In this document: piece by piece, positions 8,997-15,820 of the stretch
Numbering within the stretch: the first letter of the stretch is position 1
Layout: each line of letters begins with the position of its first letter
Assembly (NCBI GenBank): GCA_009691845.1
Contig: SIAJ01000020.1
Coordinates: 1-64,000, forward strand
Reading direction: 5' to 3'
DNA from: Gemmataceae bacterium
GTDB lineage: Bacteria > Planctomycetota > Planctomycetia > Gemmatales > Gemmataceae
DNA length: 64,000 nucleotides
Position numbers and translations under genes: made by a program
The notes under the pieces: model-generated
Databases searched by the model: none
Told to the model about the DNA's origin: nothing
The model's input: the letters and a program-made list of their open reading frames with translations, nothing else

Positions 8997-9950
8997 CTAT
9001 CGACCTGTGGTCGCAACGGTTGTTGCTTTGGATGCGTCCAACTCGGCAACGCGGTCGGCAGCCACCGCAAGCGATAAAGCCTTGGAGCCGCTAACCTTCT
9101 CGGTCAGGAACACGCGATCGGCACCCTGGATGCGTTCGAGAGAAACCAGGATCGACCGCTTATCGGTAACGCCCATGAGTTCGAGGGCTGCACCGTTCTC
9201 GGCCGAAATGGTGGCCGCCGCTTCGTCTTTCATCGCTCGCTCGCTCAACGCCTTGAAATACCAGATGCGGGCATCTCGAGGCGACTGCTTGATCGCGGCC
9301 GCCAGGTGATCGCGGGCGGATGCGAAGTTTTCGTCCGAAAAGAGCCAGAGGGCGTCGGCAAAGAGTTTGTCGGCACTGGCCGAGACTGGGACCGCTCGGT
9401 ATTCCGGAGCCTTGCGGTTCGGGGCGTCGTTGCTGCCGACGGTCATCGGTCGTCCGAGCGAAGGTACCGTCCGATATGGAGCAGCGTACGGCGTCCAGAA
9501 CGGCGAGACGGCTGGATAACGGGCGGAGCCGAACACCGGAGGAAGAATCAGGGGATACCCGCCGCCACCACAACAATGCGTGAAGCAAGTTGAGAGGCAG
9601 CAGTCCGAGCCGCCATGTCCGGCGGTATGCCATGGGCCTCCCATCCACCAGCTATGTGGCCACTTTCCGCTCCAGGCGTCGCCCCACATGCCCGGAAGTA
9701 CGGGACCAGGCCAGTAATCGAAGGCTACGGCCGGCCTGGAGCTTCTCTGCAGGACGAGGGCCTTCCTCAACTCGATCTTCGGTACTTCCTTCTTCTCCAA
9801 TTCCTTCTTGGCGGGCTCCTTTTTTGGCTCCTCTTTCTTTGCCGGCTCAGCCGGTTTCTTCGCTTCCTTGGGTTGCTGTGCGGCTGAAATGGCTCCTCCG
9901 ATAAGGAGGGCCAGACTTGCCACGAAGAGGGGTCGCCACGAGATCGCCAT
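8997..9950 (-). CDS. Exported protein with Lys/Glu/Pro-rich linker, Cys cluster and TPR-like C-terminus (317 aa)
   Basis: Residues 1-23 form a signal peptide ending near AISA-AQ. A charged Lys/Pro/Glu repeat follows at ~26-60. The middle (~75-150) is rich in Trp, Gly and Pro and holds a Cys cluster CCLSTCFTHCC that could bind metal or form disulphides. The last ~120 residues are helical and Ala-rich, like one or two tetratricopeptide repeats (SARDHLAAAIKQSPRDARIW). The AGGTGA motif a few bases before the ATG supports the start. The architecture matches periplasmic proteins often seen in planctomycetes, but no defined role can be given. Confidence 0.75.
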   Translation of the reverse strand: MAISWRPLFVASLALLIGGAISAAQQPKEAKKPAEPAKKEEPKKEPAKKELEKKEVPKIELRKALVLQRSSRPAVAFDYWPGPVLPGMWGDAWSGKWPHSWWMGGPWHTAGHGGSDCCLSTCFTHCCGGGGYPLILPPVFGSARYPAVSPFWTPYAAPYRTVPSLGRPMTVGSNDAPNRKAPEYRAVPVSASADKLFADALWLFSDENFASARDHLAAAIKQSPRDARIWYFKALSERAMKDEAAATISAENGAALELMGVTDKRSILVSLERIQGADRVFLTEKVSGSKALSLAVAADRVAELDASKATTVATTGR

Positions 9951-10266
9951 GTGTCACCTCGGTTTAGGGCAGGGGGGCCAAAGTCAAATCGATGTAAAAG
10001 AATGCAGCAAAGACGTTTATATCAGATTGTCAAAATGGGTCAATTGTAAGGCTTGGACAGTTTGCGAGGTTTGTTTCGACTATCGGCTGTGGGACAAGAA
10101 GTTGCTGTTTCGTCGCAGTCCTTCGTCGCGGCACATGATTCCGATCTTGTGTCTTGTTTGCCAACAAGATCGGAATCATGTTGCCACGCTTGTTGCCGAT
10201 TGGCCTTTAGGCTCTTGCAACCTCGGGCCGTCGATACCAATGATGAAATGGCTTCTCAATAATTCG
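9951..10266. other. Gene-free interval with a 17-bp inverted repeat
   Basis: No supported gene lies here. The stretch carries the upstream region of the 317-aa gene and, in its second half, a long perfect inverted repeat at 10134-10180, described separately. Short overlapping ORFs in it lack ribosome-binding sites and known motifs. Confidence 0.5.
10134..10180. repeat. Perfect 17-bp inverted repeat
   Basis: CATGATTCCGATCTTGT (10134-10150) pairs perfectly with its complement at 10164-10180 around a 13-nt loop. It lies between two minus-strand genes with no adjacent T-run. It may be a genomic palindrome or a regulatory or processing hairpin. Confidence 0.7.
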
Positions 10267-11238
10267 TCACTCAATCTTGAGCGAGTCGATAAAGGCCTTC
10301 GCTCGTGGCGTGTGGGCGCTGGCATCCATTCCCATCGAAGTCAGCACGATGATCCGATCCTTCGCAATGATGACCAGTGCTGCGATGTTAGCCATTTGGT
10401 TATTCTTGCCCGTCGGTATCTGTAGCGTGAATGATCGAGCTGGAAAGCCAAGATGCTTGACGGACCGAATGTCCTTGAGAGCTAGTTTTTTCGCCACGAG
10501 TTCCTTTTTGCCGTCCTCAACTATTGCATCCAACACCTGCTCGTCGGTTAGTCCCATTCGCTCCTGTGGAAGCAGAGTGTGCGCAGAAGTGAAGGTTTCA
10601 CCCCCGGCCCCGCTCTCATAGCTTGTCCTCTCAAGTTGACCAAACGGAGGGGAATCCTCTGTCTTGATTTCTTTTTTGGGCTGCGAGGGGAACTTCATTC
10701 GGTAGCGGCCGCCTTCCTCGTGGATATCTACCCATCCAGTCGTTAAAGCCGCAGGCGCTGCCGCAACGGAAGGTACTCCGGGACCGCCCGGTGTACCACT
10801 AGCTGCTGTCGGTTTGGAGTCTTCGATGAAGCCGAAGTAGATGCCGAAGCCGCCGCCGATCAACACCAACGCCCCAATCCCAATCAGCACGAATAACATC
10901 AGCGGCGGGCCGGCGGGCTTCTTCTTGCTCTTCTTCTTGGCCTTGGGTTTTGGCTCGTCGTCATCGCTCCGTCGGGCGTTTCTCTTACCCTTCGCGGGCG
11001 GGGATACCTCGGTGGCATCATCCTCGTCGCCTGCGTCGGATCGGCGTTTCGCGGTTGTCGATGGGGCAGGGGTTTTCCTCTTTGCCGTCCGGGGCAAAGG
11101 CTCTTCCGCGTCGTCATCTCCTGGCAGTCGTGCGACGAACGGCTTGCCACACTTGGTGCATTGAACGCGTTTGCCCAGAACCGACTCGGGGGCTTTCAGC
11201 GTGGCCTCGCAGTTCGTGCAAGTGGTAGTGATGAGCAT
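10267..11238 (-). CDS. Zinc-ribbon, single-pass membrane protein (323 aa)
   Basis: The N-terminus has two CxxC pairs (CTNC and CTKC, residues ~7-32), an MJ0042-type zinc ribbon common in planctomycete and delta-proteobacterial envelope proteins. A disordered charged linker (~35-115) leads to one transmembrane helix (LMLFVLIGIGALVLIGGGFG, ~113-135). The C-terminal ~150 residues form an extracytoplasmic domain beginning WVDIHEEGGRYRMKFPSQPK, with a mixed alpha/beta look. The fold suggests a cytoplasmic zinc ribbon coupled to an outer domain, but no substrate is known. It runs divergently from the M42 peptidase gene. Confidence 0.8.
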   Translation of the reverse strand: MLITTTCTNCEATLKAPESVLGKRVQCTKCGKPFVARLPGDDDAEEPLPRTAKRKTPAPSTTAKRRSDAGDEDDATEVSPPAKGKRNARRSDDDEPKPKAKKKSKKKPAGPPLMLFVLIGIGALVLIGGGFGIYFGFIEDSKPTAASGTPGGPGVPSVAAAPAALTTGWVDIHEEGGRYRMKFPSQPKKEIKTEDSPPFGQLERTSYESGAGGETFTSAHTLLPQERMGLTDEQVLDAIVEDGKKELVAKKLALKDIRSVKHLGFPARSFTLQIPTGKNNQMANIAALVIIAKDRIIVLTSMGMDASAHTPRAKAFIDSLKIE

Positions 11239-11426
11239 GGCGAATGGGGGTTAGAGATGAAGAGATTGTAGCCGACGGGCCGTCCGCACCCCAAGTAATT
11301 TTCCGGCCGGGTTCCTCTTGCCACGCCATCTTCAGGAGGTCATACTACAATACTTACCAAACGTACGGCGGGGCGCGGGGTCATTCCTGCGCCCCGCCGA
11401 CGTTCTGTTTTGCGGGTAGAAATTGC

Positions 11427-12497
11427 ATGAATGATCGGTCGCACGATTTTCTCAAAGAGCTTCTGGAGACGCCCAGTCCCTCCGGGTACGAGCGACCGAT
11501 CCAGAACGTGGTGCGCCGCTGGGCCACGCCGCTCGCGGATGAAGTGCGTACCGATCGGCATGGCAACGTGATCGCCTCGCTGTTCCCACAACAGCGAACG
11601 CCCAGCCCCATGAAAGTGCTTCTGGCCGGGCATTGCGATCAAATCGGGCTGATGGTCCAGCACATCGACGCGGAAGGATTTCTGTATGTCCAGCCCATCG
11701 GCGGTTGGGACATTACGATTTTGCTTGGGCAGCATTTGACGGTATGGAGCAAGACCGGCCCGATCCCGGCCGTGCTTTCGCGGAAAGCCCCGCATTTGCT
11801 CACGAACGAGGAGCGAAATAAGGTTCCTCAGTTCCAGGATTTGTGGGTAGACATCGGAGCCCGCAACAAGGAGGAAGCCGACCAACTCGTGCGAGCGGGC
11901 GATCCGTTGACGATCGCTCTCGGCTACCGCCCGTTGCGGAACAACCTTGCCGCTTCGCCGGCCATGGACGACAAGGTCGGCCTATGGGTTGTGATGGAAG
12001 CGTTGCGATTGCTGAAGGATCGCGAACGTAGGGTTGCCGTGTATTCGGTGTCGACTGTCCAGGAAGAGATCGGACTGCGGGGAGCGGCCACCAGTACCTA
12101 CGGTGTGAACCCGCACGTGGGAATTGCCGTCGATGTCTGTCATGCGACGGATACGCCCGGTAACGACAAGAAACAACTGGGCGAGATCAAGCTGGGTGGC
12201 GGGCCGGTCCTATTCCGTGGTCCGAACATCAATCCGCACGTGTTCGACGAACTGGAAGCCGCCGCTCAACGATTGGGCATTGCCTATCAGGTTCGAGGCG
12301 TGCCCAAGGCGACTGGAACAGATGCCAATGCGATTCAGATTAGCCGCGAAGGCGTGGCCACCGGCCTGGTTGGCATTCCGAATCGTTACATGCACAGCCC
12401 GGTCGAGGTGGTTCACCTGGATGATTTGAATCAGGCAGCAATTTTGCTGACCGAGTTTTGCGCGAGCGTTTCGCCAGAGATGGATTTTACCCCTTGA
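11427..12497 (+). CDS. M42 family metallo-aminopeptidase (356 aa)
   Basis: Length and motifs fit the M42 glutamyl/deblocking aminopeptidases (cellulase M, FrvX). Metal and catalytic residues visible are AGHCDQIGLMV (His69, Asp71), AMDDKVGLW (bridging Asp), QEEIGLRGA (Glu pair), AVDVCHATDTPG (Asp) and the late MHSPVEVVHLDD (His). The enzyme would remove N-terminal residues from peptides in the cytoplasm using two metal ions and probably forms a dodecamer. The ATG at 11427 gives the family length; a longer in-frame extension to 11244 has no conserved content. A small hairpin and greA follow. Confidence 0.92.
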   Translation: MNDRSHDFLKELLETPSPSGYERPIQNVVRRWATPLADEVRTDRHGNVIASLFPQQRTPSPMKVLLAGHCDQIGLMVQHIDAEGFLYVQPIGGWDITILLGQHLTVWSKTGPIPAVLSRKAPHLLTNEERNKVPQFQDLWVDIGARNKEEADQLVRAGDPLTIALGYRPLRNNLAASPAMDDKVGLWVVMEALRLLKDRERRVAVYSVSTVQEEIGLRGAATSTYGVNPHVGIAVDVCHATDTPGNDKKQLGEIKLGGGPVLFRGPNINPHVFDELEAAAQRLGIAYQVRGVPKATGTDANAIQISREGVATGLVGIPNRYMHSPVEVVHLDDLNQAAILLTEFCASVSPEMDFTP

Positions 12498-12509
12498 GAG
12501 TGGTCCTGA

Positions 12510-12532
12510 GTCTTCGATCACTGACCGAAGAC
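12510..12532. repeat. Small hairpin between M42 gene and greA
   Basis: GTCTTCG (12510-12516) pairs with CGAAGAC (12526-12532) around a 9-nt loop, 13 nt after the peptidase stop. A further copy of the second arm with one change (TGAAGAC) follows at about 12545. It could be a weak terminator or mRNA stabiliser. Confidence 0.35.
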
Positions 12533-12563
12533 GCGGGTTCCTGACTGAAGACTGGAGTGCCAG

Positions 12564-13049
12564 ATGGCCGACGACCGTATTCCGATTACTCGTGAGGGCT
12601 ACGAGAAAATCAAGGCCGAGGCAGAGCATCTCAACGGCGTGAAAATGATTGAGATCACCAAGCGTGTCGCCTCCGCGCGTGAGTTGGGTGATCTCAGTGA
12701 GAACGCGGAATACCACGCCGCCCGCGAGGATCAGGGGATGCTACAGGCCCATATCGACCTGTTGCGTTCCAAGCTGGCCCGCGCCTACATCGTCGATCCT
12801 TCACAGTTGCCGAAGGATACGGTTGTGTTTGGCACCAGGGTCACCGTCAAAGATCTGGACATGGACGAAGAGGAGACGTTCGAACTCGTTGGCCCAGGCC
12901 AGGACGACCCAGATAAGAATCGAATCCTGACAACCAGCCCGATCGGCCAAGGACTGTTGGGAAAGAAGAAAGGCGAAGTCGCGGAAATTCCGGTGCCCCG
13001 TGGCACACTGCGATTCAAGGTGATGAAAATTTCGTTCGCGGATAATTGA
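12564..13049 (+). CDS. greA: Transcript cleavage factor GreA
   Basis: The 161-aa length and sequence match GreA. The N-terminal coiled coil (1-~75) carries the tip motif GDLSENAEYHAAREDQ with the acidic residues that enter the RNA polymerase secondary channel. The C-terminal FKBP-like domain (~80-160) ends with GEVAEIPVPRGTLRFKVM. GreA stimulates cleavage of backtracked transcripts so that polymerase can resume elongation. GGAG lies 6 nt before the ATG. It follows the M42 peptidase gene by 66 nt and may be co-transcribed. Confidence 0.95.
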   Translation: MADDRIPITREGYEKIKAEAEHLNGVKMIEITKRVASARELGDLSENAEYHAAREDQGMLQAHIDLLRSKLARAYIVDPSQLPKDTVVFGTRVTVKDLDMDEEETFELVGPGQDDPDKNRILTTSPIGQGLLGKKKGEVAEIPVPRGTLRFKVMKISFADN

Positions 13050-13229
13050 GGAAGTTGAGGGCTAAGGGCCATGTGCGCACCGCCATTTTCTGATTTCGAG
13101 CGAACTGGGAGGGCGGTGACCTCCGAGCAATTCTCGCCCGACGCCCCATGAGCTATCCTGGGGCGGAAGATACCTGGCAAAGACAAAACTCCATCTCGCT
13201 TCAAGCCCGCTGGGCCTGAAAACACATTC

Positions 13230-13439
13230 TCAGTCCCCTTCCCGTTTCCGCGTCGAATCCGCATCCAGCCCGTTCAGGCCTTCCGAACTAAACTTGCCAA
13301 AGCTTTGCTCGGCCTCGGCCGCCCCTTCCGGGTTCTCGATGAGTTGGCGTTTCAAATCGCGCCGGCGGTGCTTGCTGCCCGCCCGCTTGATCGTCTGTTT
13401 CAGCTTGCGGAGTTCGCGCTTCTTTGGGTCAGCGGGCAT
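13230..13439 (-). CDS. Small basic conserved-looking protein (69 aa)
   Basis: The product starts MPADPKKREL and is rich in Arg and Lys for 35 residues, then acidic and polar. GGAG is placed 8 nt upstream of the ATG, a good start context. It overlaps no other gene and stands divergent to the glycosyltransferase gene with about 20 nt between starts. The basic helix suggests nucleic acid or ribosome contact, but this is inference. No family is recognised. Confidence 0.6.
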   Translation of the reverse strand: MPADPKKRELRKLKQTIKRAGSKHRRRDLKRQLIENPEGAAEAEQSFGKFSSEGLNGLDADSTRKREGD

Positions 13440-13458
13440 GTTCCATACTCCATTCTAA

Positions 13459-14478
13459 GTGAATCAACCGCTCCGGATATTGTTGGCGACCGATGCCTGG
13501 CGGCCACAGGTCAACGGCGTGGTCCGCTCCTGGGAAACCAGTCTCGGCGTTCTGAAGGAGCGTGGCCACATCGTTACCGTCGTGGAACCGGGGTTGTTCC
13601 GAAACTTTGCCATCCCCTTCTACAAGGAAATCCGGCTCGCGCTTCCGTCGCGGGGACGGATCACTTCGCTCATTCGAGAATTCAATCCGGATGTTGTGCA
13701 TATCGCAACAGAGGGGCCGATCGGCCTGGCGGTTCGCGCCTTTTGTATTCGCAACCGCTGGCGTTTCACCACATCGTACCATACCCAGTTTCCGGAATAC
13801 GTGGAAGAACTGCTACGACTCCCGGCACGCTGGTCGTATCGGTTCATGCGCTGGTTCCACGGCGGCTCGTCGGCCGTGATGATTTCGACGCCTACACTGG
13901 AAGCGAATTTGAAGGAACGTGGCTTCCAGAATCTGTGCCGCTGGTCGCGGGGCGTGGATCTGAAACTCTTCTATCCGCGTGAGAAGACCTGGACGCAGTA
14001 TCCCCGACCCATTTTGCTGTATGCCGGGCGGGTATCCAAAGAAAAGAACATCGAAGCGTTCCTGGCCGTCAAACATGCCGGCACCAAGATGGTCGTTGGC
14101 GATGGACCACTGCGTGAGCGGTTGCAGAAGGCATACCCCGAAGTCGTCTTCCTCGGTTATCGCAAAGGGGCGGACCTTGCCGAGGCTTACGCGAACGCGG
14201 ATGTTTTCGTGTTCCCCAGCCGAACGGACACCTTCGGCCTCGTGATGATCGAGGCGATGGCCTGCGGTGTTCCCGTTGCAGCGTTTCCTGTAATCGGGCC
14301 AGTTGATGTCGTATCCGCTCCGGGCGTCGGTGAAATCCATGAGGACTTGGAGGTAGCAATTCAGACTGCACTTCGCGAAGGCCAACCCGAGGCCTGCATT
14401 GGCCACGCACAGAAATTCACCTGGGAACGCTGCACCGACCAGTTGGAGGCGAACTTCGTTCGAGTGGCTAATCCGTGA
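13459..14478 (+). CDS. GT4-family glycosyltransferase (339 aa)
   Basis: It begins at a GTG with [19 protein letters not shown], the N-terminal signature of GDP-mannose or UDP-sulfoquinovose-type GT4 enzymes. The C-terminal Rossmann domain shows [21 protein letters not shown] and the EX7E-like [22 protein letters not shown]. Closest known groups by motif are MgtA mannosyltransferases and SQD2, which add a sugar to diacylglycerol-type lipid at the cytoplasmic membrane. The length is slightly short for the family (~370-380) because the C-terminal tail is brief. Donor and acceptor cannot be decided from sequence. Confidence 0.88.
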   Translation: MNQPLRILLATDAWRPQVNGVVRSWETSLGVLKERGHIVTVVEPGLFRNFAIPFYKEIRLALPSRGRITSLIREFNPDVVHIATEGPIGLAVRAFCIRNRWRFTTSYHTQFPEYVEELLRLPARWSYRFMRWFHGGSSAVMISTPTLEANLKERGFQNLCRWSRGVDLKLFYPREKTWTQYPRPILLYAGRVSKEKNIEAFLAVKHAGTKMVVGDGPLRERLQKAYPEVVFLGYRKGADLAEAYANADVFVFPSRTDTFGLVMIEAMACGVPVAAFPVIGPVDVVSAPGVGEIHEDLEVAIQTALREGQPEACIGHAQKFTWERCTDQLEANFVRVANP

Positions 14479-14503
14479 CCTGCCTCGGTCGCGGGATGCC
14501 CAT

Positions 14504-14603
14504 GAGTGTGGACGTTCGCTCCGCAAACGGCAAGGCTTTAGCCGGGGAAACGCGACTCTGGCGGCTGAAAGCCCTGACGTTTGCGGAGCGAACGTCCACA
14601 CTC
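14504..14603. repeat. Long intergenic hairpin, 26-bp perfect arms
   Basis: Arms at 14504-14529 and 14578-14603 are perfect reverse complements, built around GGACGTTCGCTCCGCAAACG. Inside, GGCTTTAGCCG and CGGCTGAAAGCC extend the pairing with one bulge. The element fills the gap between the glycosyltransferase stop and the DUF1559 gene. It looks like a REP/MITE-like genomic palindrome rather than a terminator, because no T-run is present. Confidence 0.85.
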
Positions 14604-14656
14604 AACTCCCGGCACAAGCTTTGCTCTTGGAGGGAACTATTCCTCGGAGTCCGTCC

Positions 14657-15676
14657 ATGCGATCCGTTCGCCACGCCTTCACGCTCATCGAGCTTTTGGT
14701 CGTCATAGCGATCATCGCCATTCTGATCGGCCTGCTCTTACCGGCCGTGCAGAAGGTTCGCGAGGCGGCCAATCGGGCGAAGTGCCAGAACAATCTGAAA
14801 CAGATCGGACTGGCCCTTCATAACCACGAGGCGAATCGTGGCTACTTTCCTCCGAGCATGAACGCTCCGGTTGGGGCCACGTTCGGGACCAACAATGGTT
14901 CCTGGTCGATTCATGGGCGCATTTTGCCTTACGTTGAACAAGACAATGCTTTCGTGAAGGTGAATCTGGAAGTCGCCTGGGACCAGCAACTCGCATCGGG
15001 CATTCCTCAGACCAAGATTCCCATCTACCTCTGTCCAAGCGAAGTCAATAACCGATTGCGAATGAACGGCGGGGCAGCGTACGTTTACCCGCATACGTAC
15101 GGCTTCAACTTTGGCACCTGGCTCGTGTGGAACCCAGCCACGGGGGCCGGCGGAGATGGGGCCTTTCATCCGAACTCGAACTTCACGACCTCGGCCTTCG
15201 TCGATGGCTTGAGCAATACGCTCGGTGCCTCCGAGGTGAAGGCGTTCACGCCCTACATGCGTAACACAGCCGATCCGGGCCCATCGGCCCCGTCCATGCC
15301 CTCTCAAGTCGCCGCCATGGCTTCTGGCGGGCAGGCCAAGTTGGGACCGACCACAAACGACAATACGGGGCACACAGAATGGCCCGATGGTCGAGTGCAC
15401 CACAGCGGGTTTACCACGATCTTCACACCGAATACGAAGGTCCCGTTCACGTTCGGCGGGGCCGCGTACGACATCGACTACAATTCCAGGCAAGAAGGGA
15501 ATAGTGCCACCCAGCCGACCTACGCGGCCATCACAGCACGCTCTTATCATTCCGGAGGGGCCGTCAACGTCTTGATCATGGATGGCTCCGTTCGCACGAT
15601 TCGTTCGAGCATCGATCTCACCACCTGGCGAGCCCTCGGCACGCGGGCTGGCGGCGAAGCCCTCGGCGACTTTTAG
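14657..15676 (+). CDS. DUF1559 prepilin-like exported protein (339 aa)
   Basis: The type III/IV prepilin signal [19 protein letters not shown] lies at residues 5-23, followed by [25 protein letters not shown], the DUF1559 hallmark. The C-terminus has the usual [18 protein letters not shown] (H-X9-DG) segment. These proteins are massively expanded in planctomycetes and are thought to form pseudopilin-like or surface structures after cleavage before Phe; exact function is unknown. The ATG at 14657 is chosen because it begins the prepilin leader and GGAG is 7 nt upstream. A 14-bp hairpin follows the stop. Confidence 0.95.
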   Translation: MRSVRHAFTLIELLVVIAIIAILIGLLLPAVQKVREAANRAKCQNNLKQIGLALHNHEANRGYFPPSMNAPVGATFGTNNGSWSIHGRILPYVEQDNAFVKVNLEVAWDQQLASGIPQTKIPIYLCPSEVNNRLRMNGGAAYVYPHTYGFNFGTWLVWNPATGAGGDGAFHPNSNFTTSAFVDGLSNTLGASEVKAFTPYMRNTADPGPSAPSMPSQVAAMASGGQAKLGPTTNDNTGHTEWPDGRVHHSGFTTIFTPNTKVPFTFGGAAYDIDYNSRQEGNSATQPTYAAITARSYHSGGAVNVLIMDGSVRTIRSSIDLTTWRALGTRAGGEALGDF

Positions 15677-15682
15677 TCGATG

Positions 15683-15712
15683 CGTAGCCGCACTCGTCCG
15701 AGTGCGGCTACG
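15683..15712. repeat. 14-bp palindromic hairpin after the DUF1559 gene
   Basis: CGTAGCCGCACTCG (15683-15696) and CGAGTGCGGCTACG (15699-15712) form a perfect stem with a 2-nt loop, starting 7 nt after the stop codon. It belongs to the GTAGCC-type palindromes also seen elsewhere in the window and may terminate or protect the transcript. Confidence 0.75.
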
Positions 15713-15820
15713 GAATCACCAACATTTCTTTCAAAGTCGTGTTCACAAACGATACCCTCCCAATTATCTTCTTTGTGTCGGTCATGCGCTTCTCCGGTCA
15801 ACCTCGTGAGGTGTCACAAC

